Below, in pieces: positions 5,563 through 12,406 of a stretch of DNA of 13,839 bases. Both the position numbers and the translations under genes were made by a program. The notes beneath the pieces were generated by a model, which was given only the letters and a program-made list of their open reading frames with translations, was not told the origin of the DNA and ran no database searches. Every line of letters starts with the position of its first letter. The first letter of the stretch is position 1. Source of the DNA: Candidatus Omnitrophota bacterium (GTDB lineage Bacteria > Omnitrophota > Koll11 > Gygaellales > JAHJCI01); NCBI GenBank assembly GCA_030622705.1, contig JAUXFU010000004.1, positions 1 to 13,839 of the forward strand. Direction: 5' to 3'.

Positions 5563-6564
5563 ATGCGACGTAAAGGTTTTTCTTTATTCTTTATTGCTTT
5601 AATTTTTTTATTAAGCGTAACTGGTTTACAGGCCAGGGACAGGAAAAAGGTTAAAGCCTTGACGCATTATATTCAGGCGGGACTTTTTGAGGCCCTGAAT
5701 GAACTGGAAAGGGCAGTTTCTGAATATAAAGCGGCACTTCGGGCTGATTATACCAGCCCGCAGATACATCTAAGATTAGCAGTAGCACTTTTTAAGCAAA
5801 ATCAACTCTCGGCGGCAGCTGATGAGTTAAAACAGGCAATAAAATATTACGAGAAAGAAACCGATCCTTCTGTTCATGCGTCCTCTCTTGTTGAGATTCA
5901 TACCTTACTCGCGTTGGTTTACTCCCTGCAGGGAAAATTAGAAGAAGCGACTGCTGAGTATGAAATGGCTCTGCGGGGGGCTCTTGCCGTTGACCCTCAG
6001 AATATCCAGATACATAAAGGTTTAGCGCGGGTATATCTACAAAAAAACAAACTCTTCGAGGCAGAGAAAATTTACCGGTTTATCTTAGAGCTTGCTCCGG
6101 ATGATTCCGAGGCGCATTTTTTTCTCGGCAGTATATATGAGCAGCGGGGTGAAAGAGACGAGGCGATTAAAGAGTTTAAGGAGGCAGTTGAATTCAATCC
6201 TGAACACGCTGATGCCTTGAATTCTTTAGGTTATCTCTACGCCGATGAGGGGATTCATTTGGAAGAAGCCGAGCAGTTGATTAAAAAGGCCCTGGAGTTT
6301 GAGCCTAATAATGGTGCTTATATTGACAGTATAGGCTGGGTTTATTTTAAGCAGGGCAGATATGAAGAAGCAGTGTTTAAGCTGGAGCAGGCAGTTCAAT
6401 TTTTGCCTGACGCGTTAATCTATGAGCATTTAGGCGATGCTTACCTTAAGCAGGGCAATCTGATTAAGGCAAGAGAAAGCTGGCAGAAGTCCTTAGAGAT
6501 TAATTCCGCGCGGAATCCGCAGATTGAGGGTAAGATAGAACAGATTACAAATCAGATAGATTAA
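5563..6564 (+). CDS. Secreted TPR-repeat protein
   Basis: MRRKGFSLFFIALIFLLSVTGLQA is a typical signal peptide (basic start, hydrophobic core, small residues before the predicted cut), so the protein is probably exported. No lipobox cysteine follows. The mature part consists of about seven tetratricopeptide repeats, helical hairpins used for protein-protein contacts; examples are ALNSLGYLYADEGIHLEEAE and IYEHLGDAYLKQGNLIKARE. The partner is unknown; similar proteins are often linked to envelope assembly or exopolysaccharide export. I chose ATG 5563 because the signal peptide begins there, 8 nt after the stop of the small ribosomal-like gene. An in-frame TTG at 5545 would add six residues and overlap that gene; neither start has a well-spaced Shine-Dalgarno sequence, so coupling is likely. 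Confidence 0.85.
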   Translation: MRRKGFSLFFIALIFLLSVTGLQARDRKKVKALTHYIQAGLFEALNELERAVSEYKAALRADYTSPQIHLRLAVALFKQNQLSAAADELKQAIKYYEKETDPSVHASSLVEIHTLLALVYSLQGKLEEATAEYEMALRGALAVDPQNIQIHKGLARVYLQKNKLFEAEKIYRFILELAPDDSEAHFFLGSIYEQRGERDEAIKEFKEAVEFNPEHADALNSLGYLYADEGIHLEEAEQLIKKALEFEPNNGAYIDSIGWVYFKQGRYEEAVFKLEQAVQFLPDALIYEHLGDAYLKQGNLIKARESWQKSLEINSARNPQIEGKIEQITNQID

Positions 6565-6567
6565 GGA

Positions 6568-7425
6568 ATGGAGAAGCCAGTCATATCATCCGCAGAGCAG
6601 ATAAGGCAATTAGAGGATACTGCAAGGCAGATTAGGCGGTTGATTATTCAGATGTTAACGCGTGCCGGTTCAGGCCACCCGGGAGGCAGCCTTTCTGCTG
6701 CGGATTTAATTAGCTGTCTTTATTTTGGGGCCTATTCTGACGGCCGCCCAATTTTACGGCATAATTCCGCGCAGCCGAAATGGCCGGGGCGTGACCGTTT
6801 TCATCTCTCCAAGGGGCATTGCTGTCCGCTTTGGTACGCGGTATTGGCTCAGGATGGGTATTTTCCGGTTGAGAAATTATGGACATTAAGGAAGTTCGGC
6901 TCTATACTTCAGGGTCATCCTGATTACCGCACCCCGGGGGTGGAGGTAGCCAGCGGTTCTCTTGGCCAGGGGCTGTCAGTGGGATTAGGGATGAGCCTGG
7001 CAGCAAAACTGGATAACAGTGATTACCGCGTTTATGTCCTTATAGGAGATGGGGAGATTCAGGAGGGGAATATCTGGGAGGCAGCTATGGCTGCTGCCCA
7101 CTATAACTGCGATAATCTTTGCGCCATTTTAGATTACAACCGATTTCAGATTGACGGTAAGATTGAAGACGTGATGGGTTTGGAGCCTCTGCCTGATAAG
7201 TGGCGCGCATTTGGCTGGCATACTATAGAGATAGACGGGCATAGCATAAAAGAGATTCTTTCTGCTTATGAAGAGGCAGGCAGCCGCAGGGATAAGCCCT
7301 CAATTATTATTGCGCGTACCATCAAAGGCAAGGGGGTTTCTTTTATGGAGAACGTGGTTGATTTTCACGGAAGGACGCCGACGCTTCAAGAGTCAGAGAT
7401 AGCCCTTAAAGAATTGGATTCGTGA
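6568..7425 (+). CDS. Transketolase, N-terminal (thiamine diphosphate-binding) subunit
   Basis: A 285-residue transketolase half. GSGHPGGSLSAAD at 34-46, FHLSKGH at 78-84, the GSLGQGLS motif at 130-137, the thiamine diphosphate signature GDGEIQEGNIWEA at 160-172 and DYNRFQIDG at 189-197 are all present. With the next gene it makes a two-polypeptide transketolase, as in many archaea and anaerobic bacteria. It moves two-carbon ketol units between sugar phosphates in the non-oxidative pentose phosphate pathway, supplying ribose 5-phosphate and erythrose 4-phosphate. The ATG is 3 bp after the TPR stop codon with AAGGA directly before it. The next start is 3 bp after its stop, so the subunits are almost certainly co-translated. 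Confidence 0.93.
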   Translation: MEKPVISSAEQIRQLEDTARQIRRLIIQMLTRAGSGHPGGSLSAADLISCLYFGAYSDGRPILRHNSAQPKWPGRDRFHLSKGHCCPLWYAVLAQDGYFPVEKLWTLRKFGSILQGHPDYRTPGVEVASGSLGQGLSVGLGMSLAAKLDNSDYRVYVLIGDGEIQEGNIWEAAMAAAHYNCDNLCAILDYNRFQIDGKIEDVMGLEPLPDKWRAFGWHTIEIDGHSIKEILSAYEEAGSRRDKPSIIIARTIKGKGVSFMENVVDFHGRTPTLQESEIALKELDS

Positions 7426-7428
7426 TAT

Positions 7429-8355
7429 ATGGAATCATTATATCAGCGCAATGTTTACGGTAAGACGCTTGTTGAGTTAGGCAAGACTAATAAGGACGTT
7501 GTGGTTCTGGACGCGGATTTATCCGGCTCGACGCGAACCGGGTTTTTTGCCAAGGAATTCCCATGGCGGTTCTTTAACTTTGGTGTTGCCGAGCAGAATA
7601 TGATGGCTACGGCTGTGGGATTAGCCAGCTGTGGTAAGATAGTATTTGCTTCTACCTTTGCGATGTTTGCTACGGGTCGCGCGTGGGATCAGGTAAGAAA
7701 CGGGATTTGCTATAATAATTTAAACGTTAAGATTGTTGCTACCCACGCGGGTATTACCGTGGGCGAGGATGGCTCCAGCCACCAGGCAATAGAGGATATT
7801 GCGCTTATGCGGATTATTCCTAATATGAAGATTATTGTTCCCTGCGACGGCCCTCAGACACGCGATGCGATTCTTGCTGCCGCAAACCAGCCCGGGCCAT
7901 TTTACATCCGCCTGGGAAGGGCTAAATTTTCTACTATCGAGGGAAGGGGTAAATTTGAATTTGATAAGGCCGAAATCTTAAGAGAGGGCAATGATATTAC
8001 TTTGATTGCCTGTGGTTTGATGGTTAAGCACGCGCTTGATGCCTGCGATGAGTTAGTAAAAGAGGGGGTAAAGGCGAGGGTAATTAATCTGCATACTGTA
8101 AAGCCGGTTGATGCCAATGCTCTTATTGAGGCGGCGGTTCAGACACGCCGGATAGTTGTCTGTGAGGAGCATAGCAGCACGGCCGGCCTTGCCGGTTGTG
8201 TTGATGAGGTTATAACCGGAAATTGTCCGGTTAGGGTTGCCCGCGTAGGAATAAGGGATCAATTTGGCCAGTCAGGCAGCCCGGAGGAACTTTTAGAGAA
8301 GTATGGTCTATCCTCCCGGTATATTGTAAAAGCGGCGCATTCGTTACTTTCGTGA
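7429..8355 (+). CDS. Transketolase, C-terminal (pyrimidine-binding) subunit
   Basis: A 308-residue partner of the preceding gene. VLDADLSGST is at 26-35, and FGVAEQNMMATAVGLA carries the conserved glutamate (Glu55) that activates the thiamine ring. THAGITVGEDGSSHQAIEDI lines the active site, and the C-terminal transketolase domain ends with the GQSGSPEELLEKYGLSS region. It also resembles the C-terminal half of 1-deoxyxylulose 5-phosphate synthase, but the paired N-subunit and the GEDGSSHQ motif favour transketolase. It starts 3 bp after the N-subunit stop codon, and its stop overlaps the ispE start (GTGA). Confidence 0.92.
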   Translation: MESLYQRNVYGKTLVELGKTNKDVVVLDADLSGSTRTGFFAKEFPWRFFNFGVAEQNMMATAVGLASCGKIVFASTFAMFATGRAWDQVRNGICYNNLNVKIVATHAGITVGEDGSSHQAIEDIALMRIIPNMKIIVPCDGPQTRDAILAAANQPGPFYIRLGRAKFSTIEGRGKFEFDKAEILREGNDITLIACGLMVKHALDACDELVKEGVKARVINLHTVKPVDANALIEAAVQTRRIVVCEEHSSTAGLAGCVDEVITGNCPVRVARVGIRDQFGQSGSPEELLEKYGLSSRYIVKAAHSLLS

Positions 8356-9293
8356 AAAGCCTGAATCTTAATTCTTACGCTAAACTGAATTTATATCTGA
8401 GGGTCTTAGGCAGGCGCGATGATAATTATCATTCCATCATTACTTTATTCGAGAGGATAGATCTTTGTGACAGGATTGGGTTAAGGGTTTTGCCTCAGAG
8501 GCAAATAAGAATAGTTTTATCGGGGCGGGCTCTTTCCTCGGGTCGGGGTAACCTGGTTTACCGGGCAGCTAGCATCTTAAGGAGAGAATTTGGAGTTCGC
8601 CGCGGCGTTGAAATTAGTATAAAAAAACTGATACCGGTTTCGGCGGGATTGGGCGGGGGCTCAAGCGACGCGGCCACGGTATTAACGGGTCTTAATAAAC
8701 TTTGGGGGTTAAATTTAAGCATCAGGCAGTTGGCGGTTCTCGCGCGCGGAATCGGTTCGGATGTTGCCTTTTTTTTGTATAATTGTTCTTTTGCCTGTGG
8801 TACCTGCCGCGGCGATGAGGTAAAGGTTCTGGAATTACCGGTTAAGCTTTGGCATGTTATAGTTGTGCCTAGGGTTAAGGTTCGAAGCCGCGCGATTTAT
8901 AGCAGGATACAAACGCGGCAGACAGCTGGGAGTAAATCGGGGTTGACCCCGCCCTTTCAACACAGCAGCTTAGGGTTAGGGCAAGAAAGAGCGGGGTTGA
9001 CAGCTAGTCAATCAGAAGTTAGAATACTAAGGTCCGCGTTATTAAAAAAAGACTTTTCAAAAATAGGCAGGAAACTTTTTAATTCTCTTGAACAGATTGC
9101 GGTTTTGATGCATCCGGTGATTAAAGAAATAAGGCTTGTTCTTTCTAATTTAGGTCTGAAGGCGGTATTAATGAGCGGCAGTGGGCCGGCTGTATTTGGT
9201 TTGGTTTCTTCGCGAAAGGAGGCTTATGCAGTAGCAAGGCAACTTGAGGCGAACTTGAGGAATTGGGATGTGTTTGTAGCAAAAACCGTATGA
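8352..9293 (+). CDS. ispE: 4-(cytidine 5'-diphospho)-2-C-methyl-D-erythritol kinase
   Basis: IspE phosphorylates CDP-methylerythritol in the non-mevalonate isoprenoid pathway. The GHMP-kinase layout is clear: SYAKLNLYL at 8-16 with the substrate-site lysine, the ATP-binding glycine loop GLGGGSSDAA at 99-108, ARGIGSDVAFF at 131-141 with the catalytic Asp137, and the C-terminal motif MSGSGPAVFGL at 274-284. It starts with GTG overlapping the transketolase stop by 4 bp, typical of tight coupling. At 313 residues it is longer than the usual 280-290: residues of about 192-222 form a poorly conserved, repeat-like insert between strand VVPRVKVRSRAIY and the helix RILRSALLKKDF, away from the motifs. 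It belongs to the ispE-spoVG-glmU-prs-ctc-pth order known from Bacillus. Confidence 0.93.
   Translation: MKSLNLNSYAKLNLYLRVLGRRDDNYHSIITLFERIDLCDRIGLRVLPQRQIRIVLSGRALSSGRGNLVYRAASILRREFGVRRGVEISIKKLIPVSAGLGGGSSDAATVLTGLNKLWGLNLSIRQLAVLARGIGSDVAFFLYNCSFACGTCRGDEVKVLELPVKLWHVIVVPRVKVRSRAIYSRIQTRQTAGSKSGLTPPFQHSSLGLGQERAGLTASQSEVRILRSALLKKDFSKIGRKLFNSLEQIAVLMHPVIKEIRLVLSNLGLKAVLMSGSGPAVFGLVSSRKEAYAVARQLEANLRNWDVFVAKTV
8938..9011. repeat. Repeat-like insert inside ispE
   Basis: CGGGGTTGAC occurs at 8938-8947 and again at 8992-9001, 54 bp (18 codons) apart. The first copy sits in the inverted repeat CGGGGTTGACCCCG (8938-8951) and the second leads into TTGAC-AGCTA-GTCAA (8997-9011). The peptide reads SGLT at the first and AGLT at the second copy. 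It encodes the extra residues that make this IspE longer than usual. The inverted repeats are short, so the call as a mobile palindrome is tentative. Confidence 0.45.
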
Positions 9294-9298
9294 GTAAA

Positions 9299-9329
9299 CC
9301 CCGTTAGAAAACGAAGTTCTCTAACGGGG
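9299..9329. repeat. 31-bp palindrome, second copy (ispE-spoVG gap)
   Basis: CCCCGTTAGAAAAC, GAA loop and GTTCTCTAACGGGG; one base differs from the copy inside the hydrolase gene at 1241-1271, leaving one mismatch in the stem. It starts 5 bp after the ispE stop codon. No T-tract follows, so it is not a classic terminator, although it would fold in the operon mRNA. Confidence 0.85.
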
Positions 9330-9387
9330 TAAAGCAGCTTGCGTGCTTCGAATTTGTAAGCGATGTGCTCATTGAAGGAGGGAAATC

Positions 9388-9777
9388 ATGGAAATCACCG
9401 AGGTAAGAATATTTCTTAAAGACTCCCCAGACAAAAAATTGAAGGCATACGCGACAATTACGTTTGAGAATGCCTTTGTGGTGAGAAATATAAAGGTAAT
9501 CGAGGGTACAAGCGGTGTTTTTATCGCTATGCCGTCACGTAAAATGAAACAACCCTGCCCGAAATGCGGCTTTAAAAATGATATGCGTTCTAAGTTTTGT
9601 AATCAGTGCGGCGGACAATTTCCTTTGGTTACCCGGCCGATAACCGGCACTGATTCGTTGAGCAGTTCAGTTGAGCATAAAGATATCGCCCATCCTATAA
9701 CCCAGGCTTTTCGGGAATATCTGCAAAAAAGAGTTTTAGATGCTTTTCAGGCAGAGAAGGTTGGCGGCGCAGTTTAA
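9388..9777 (+). CDS. spoVG: SpoVG-family protein with an internal zinc ribbon
   Basis: A 129-residue SpoVG homologue; SpoVG proteins are small nucleic-acid-binding regulators of about 80-100 residues. The N-terminal half matches the family: MEITEVRIFL, then VVRNIKVIEG and GVFIAMPSRKM (43-53). The C-terminal part does too: HKDIAHPITQAFREYLQKRVL (97-117). Between them, where ordinary SpoVG has a short loop, lies a four-cysteine zinc ribbon with CPKC (57-60) and CNQC (71-74), plus a linker to about residue 95. The Shine-Dalgarno AAGGAGGG at 9376-9383 is strong. In Bacillus spoVG lies directly before glmU, prs, ctc and pth, as here apart from the tRNA genes. A role in RNA or DNA binding is inferred from the family. 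Confidence 0.88.
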   Translation: MEITEVRIFLKDSPDKKLKAYATITFENAFVVRNIKVIEGTSGVFIAMPSRKMKQPCPKCGFKNDMRSKFCNQCGGQFPLVTRPITGTDSLSSSVEHKDIAHPITQAFREYLQKRVLDAFQAEKVGGAV

Positions 9778-9797
9778 ACAGGATAATTCCAAATTCT

Positions 9798-9833
9798 TGC
9801 CCGGTGGTGTAATCGGTAACACACCAGAATTTT
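9798..9833 (+). pseudogene. Truncated tRNA gene (5' half, tRNA-Gln-like)
   Basis: TGCCCGG could be a 5' acceptor strand, TG the linker, and GTGT-AATCGGTA-ACAC a D-arm with a 4-bp stem and GG in the loop. CCAGA then begins an anticodon arm, with ATTTT at the loop. The layout matches the intact tRNA-Gln at 9937 part by part, including the unusual U1. After ATTTT the sequence turns into tandem hairpins, and no matching TCTGG, T-arm or CCGGGCA follows, so the 3' half is missing. It looks like a tRNA cut at the anticodon loop. Confidence 0.5.
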
Positions 9834-9899
9834 CCCGCCCAGCATATTAAGAAATGAGGCGGGATCCCGCTACCGGATAGTAAAATTATTATAGCGGGA
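9833..9899. repeat. Paired GCGGGA/TCCCGC hairpins next to the tRNA remnant
   Basis: TCCCGCC (9833-9839) pairs with GGCGGGA (9858-9864), and TCCCGCTA (9865-9872) pairs with TAGCGGGA (9892-9899). The two hairpins touch at 9864/9865, where GCGGGATCCCGC (9859-9870) is itself a 12-bp palindrome. The pairs could also refold with each other. They fill the gap between the tRNA remnant and the intact tRNA-Gln. Confidence 0.7.
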
Positions 9900-9903
9900 G
9901 GGT

Positions 9904-9929
9904 TTGACTGTAATTAAGGAAATTATAAT
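9904..9929 (+). promoter_or_regulatory. Possible promoter of tRNA-Gln
   Basis: TATAAT at 9924-9929 lies 7 nt before the first base of the tRNA, the right distance for a transcript starting at the tRNA itself. TTGACT at 9904-9909 is a good -35 sequence, but the spacer is only 14 bp, too short for a standard promoter, so the pair may be coincidental. Confidence 0.3.
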
Positions 9930-9936
9930 TTTGTCT

Positions 9937-10007
9937 TGGGATGTCGTCCAATGGTAGGACACGAGAATTTGGATCTCGTTATTCTGGTTCGAGTCCAGGC
10001 GTCCCAG
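9937..10007 (+). tRNA. tRNA-Gln (UUG anticodon)
   Basis: The cloverleaf folds fully. The acceptor arm is TGGGATG with CGTCCCA. The D-arm is GTCC-AATGGTA-GGAC. The anticodon arm is CGAGA-ATTTGGA-TCTCG, with TTG at positions 34-36. The variable loop is TTAT and the T-arm is TCTGG-TTCGAGT-CCAGG. U1-A72 and discriminator G73 are known identity elements of glutamine tRNAs. No CCA is encoded; TTA follows, so CCA must be added by the nucleotidyltransferase. It lies on the operon strand between spoVG and glmU, so it may be processed from the operon transcript. Confidence 0.93.
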
Positions 10008-10025
10008 TTAAGAGTAAATCAGGAT

Positions 10026-10098
10026 TAAGGATTAAGACGCTCTACTATCGTTCGCTCTAAGGATTAACTTTTTGCTTTTACTTAATTCTTAATCCTTA
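10026..10098. repeat. Inverted repeat between tRNA-Gln and glmU
   Basis: TAAGGATTAAG (10026-10036) and CTTAATCCTTA (10088-10098) are perfect 11-bp reverse complements separated by 51 bp. The core GGATTAA recurs between the arms, at 10060-10066, and just before the left arm, at 10022-10028. The 114-bp gap contains no gene; ATG of glmU follows 23 bp after the right arm, with no clear Shine-Dalgarno sequence. Confidence 0.6.
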
Positions 10099-10121
10099 TG
10101 ACTTAATTCTAACTTAGAACA

Positions 10122-11411
10122 ATGAATAAAAATCTTGCGGTTATAATTTTAGCTGCTGGTAAGGGTACGCGGATGAAATCCGAGTTGCCTAAGGTTCTGT
10201 ATCCGATTGCGGGAAGGCCGATGTTGAGTTATGCTCTGGATTTAGCCAGGGGCTTAAACCCTAAGTTTAAAATTTGTGTTTTGGGACATAACTCTAAAGC
10301 GGTAGGGAGTTATGTTGAAAAACAGAAAGGCGAATTTAAGATAGTAATTCAGAAAAGACTCCTTGGCAGCGCAGACGCGGTAAAGCAGGCCAGGCATATC
10401 TTAAACGGATTCAAGGGAATAGTTCTGGTGCTTTACGGGGATAATCCTTTACTTAAACTTCAGACGGTTAAGAGTTTAATCCGGCATCATCAGCAAAGGA
10501 GCGCTTCGGCTACACTTTTGGCGGCTACGCTTGATAAACCTGCAGGTTATGGCCGGATTATCCGGGATAGCTGTTGCAATATCCGCCGAATTACGGAAGA
10601 GGTAGAAGCTAATGATTACGAGAGGGACATTAAAGAGATAAATACCGGTATTGTTTGTTATGATAAAGAAAGATTATTTTACGCGCTTAATCGAGTTAAA
10701 CTTAGCCCCAGAAAAAAGGAGTATTATCTTACCGACGTAATCCATATACTCAGCAGCCAAAATGAGATTATTGAATATCTGGGGTTAGAAGATTCTCAGG
10801 AGGCTTTGGGGATAAATAAGCAGGGTGATTTGTCGAAGCCGGAAGAAATTATACAGCAAAGGTTACTTCAGGCGTTAATGGATAAGGGGGTCAGAATAGT
10901 AGACCCCGGCTCTACCCGTGTTTGCTGGGATACGCGGATTCAAACAGGCACAGTGGTTTTTCCCTTTACAGTAATTGAAAGTAATGTTAAAATTGGTAAA
11001 GATTGCCAAATTGGCCCTTTTTGCCATATAAGAGAAGGGGTGGTTATCCAGGACAACGGCAGGATTGGAAATTTTGTTGAGGTTGTGCGCTCAAAAATTG
11101 GACAGGGCGCAGCCGCTAAGCATTTTTGTTATTTGGGAGATAGCCGTATCGGGAAAAAGGTGAATATTGGTGCCGGTACGGTAACCGCAAATTTTGACGG
11201 CAGGAAAAAGGCGCTTACGGTAATTGAGGATAAAGCCTTTATTGGTTCGGATACGGTTCTGGTTGCACCGGTGAAGGTGGGAAGGCAGGCTGCCACCGGA
11301 GCGGGAAGCGTGGTAACCAAAAATAAGAATGTAGCGGCTAATACGACAGTAGCCGGCGTTCCCGCGAGAATTCTTAATCCGCGGCCATCTGCGAAAAAAA
11401 ATCAGCGCTAA
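10122..11411 (+). CDS. glmU: Bifunctional UDP-N-acetylglucosamine pyrophosphorylase / glucosamine-1-phosphate N-acetyltransferase
   Basis: GlmU acetylates glucosamine 1-phosphate and couples it to UTP, giving UDP-GlcNAc for peptidoglycan and lipopolysaccharide. The N-terminal nucleotidyltransferase domain (about 1-225) has the signature ILAAGKGTRMKSELPKVL (9-26) and YGDNPLL (105-111) with the metal-site Asp107. The C-terminal half is a left-handed beta helix of hexapeptide repeats, with the acetyltransferase site AAKHFCYLGDSRIG (His334 is the probable base) and NIGAGTVTANFDG (348-360). At 429 residues it is somewhat shorter than the usual 450-460. The segment LLGSADAV (80-87) has Asp where the family normally has His (LGTAHAV), which I would check. 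No Shine-Dalgarno sequence is obvious. The last codons merge into a repeat-like junction before prs. Confidence 0.93.
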   Translation: MNKNLAVIILAAGKGTRMKSELPKVLYPIAGRPMLSYALDLARGLNPKFKICVLGHNSKAVGSYVEKQKGEFKIVIQKRLLGSADAVKQARHILNGFKGIVLVLYGDNPLLKLQTVKSLIRHHQQRSASATLLAATLDKPAGYGRIIRDSCCNIRRITEEVEANDYERDIKEINTGIVCYDKERLFYALNRVKLSPRKKEYYLTDVIHILSSQNEIIEYLGLEDSQEALGINKQGDLSKPEEIIQQRLLQALMDKGVRIVDPGSTRVCWDTRIQTGTVVFPFTVIESNVKIGKDCQIGPFCHIREGVVIQDNGRIGNFVEVVRSKIGQGAAAKHFCYLGDSRIGKKVNIGAGTVTANFDGRKKALTVIEDKAFIGSDTVLVAPVKVGRQAATGAGSVVTKNKNVAANTTVAGVPARILNPRPSAKKNQR

Positions 11412-11426
11412 TCTGCGATTAAAACC

Positions 11427-12365
11427 ATGGATAAATTAGCGATATTTACCGGTAATGCCAATCCAAAGCTGGCTAAGGGCATTTGTAATTATTTAAGGGT
11501 TGCTTTGGGTAATCTTTCGGCGGACAAATTTAGCGAGGGGGAGATTCGCGTTAAGATTAATGAGAATGTGCGCGGCAAGGATGTGTTTTTGATTCAGTCT
11601 ACCTCTTCGCCTCCTAATAGGAATCTTATGGAGCTTTTAATTATGATTGACGCCCTGCGCCGTGCTTCGTCAAAAAGGATTACTGCGGTAATTCCCTATT
11701 TTGGTTATGCGCGTCAGGATAGAAAAGACCAGCCGCGGGTTCCCATAACGGCAAAATTAGTAGCTAATTTGATTACTACTGCCGGCGCCGACCGTATTCT
11801 TACAATGGATTTACACGCCGGGCAGATTCAGGGATTTTTTGATATACCGCTGGATCATCTTTATGCTGTAGGTGTTTTGCTTGAATATGTTTCTCAGCGT
11901 TATTCCGGTAATAGAGTAGTAGTATCTCCTGATGTAGGCGGTATAAAGATGGCGCGGGCATATGCTAAGAGATTGAATGCCGGATTGGCGATTATTGATA
12001 AACGCCGGGTTTCTCCGGAAAAAGCAGAGGCAGTTCATATTTTAGGCGAGGTTGAGGGTAAGAATGCGATAATTGTCGATGATATTGTTGCTACTGGAGG
12101 TTCCTTGATTGAGGCGATAGCCGCATTAAAGAAGGCAGGGGCACGCGAGATTTCTGCCGCAATCAGCCACGGTGTACTTTCCGGGGAGGCGATTGAGTCA
12201 ATCAAGAAGTGCAAGGTTCTTAGTGAACTTTTAATTACGGATAGTGTGCCTTTGCCCCGTGAAAAGGCGATAAGCAAAATTAAGGTTTTGTCTATCGCGG
12301 GTTTATTGGGTGAGGCAATTAAGCGTATACATCGCGAGGAGTCGGTTAGTTCTTTGTTCGATTGA
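11427..12365 (+). CDS. prs: Ribose-phosphate pyrophosphokinase
   Basis: Prs makes PRPP from ribose 5-phosphate and ATP; the product feeds histidine (HisG at the head of this run), purine, pyrimidine and NAD synthesis. Length (312) and motifs are those of class I enzymes. The flexible-loop and ATP region YFGYARQDRK is at 91-100, the catalytic DLHAGQIQGFFDIP at 128-141 with His130, SPDVGG at 167-172, and the PRPP-binding loop VDDIVATGG at 217-225. The start is 15 bp after the glmU stop codon and lacks a visible Shine-Dalgarno sequence, so translation is probably coupled. The order spoVG-glmU-prs-ctc-pth is conserved in Bacillus. Confidence 0.95.
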   Translation: MDKLAIFTGNANPKLAKGICNYLRVALGNLSADKFSEGEIRVKINENVRGKDVFLIQSTSSPPNRNLMELLIMIDALRRASSKRITAVIPYFGYARQDRKDQPRVPITAKLVANLITTAGADRILTMDLHAGQIQGFFDIPLDHLYAVGVLLEYVSQRYSGNRVVVSPDVGGIKMARAYAKRLNAGLAIIDKRRVSPEKAEAVHILGEVEGKNAIIVDDIVATGGSLIEAIAALKKAGAREISAAISHGVLSGEAIESIKKCKVLSELLITDSVPLPREKAISKIKVLSIAGLLGEAIKRIHREESVSSLFD

Positions 12366-12406
12366 AGTAGACAGCAAATAAGAATACGAATAGGTAGGGT
12401 GAGGAA

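Noticed and set aside
9299..9329. Rho-independent terminator after ispE
   Set aside because: The stem is strong but no T-run follows, and the same element occurs inside a coding sequence at 1241-1271.
12035..12277. 80-codon minus-strand frame opposite prs, and similar antisense frames in the transketolase, glmU and rplY genes
   Set aside because: Shadows of strongly conserved genes on the plus strand.
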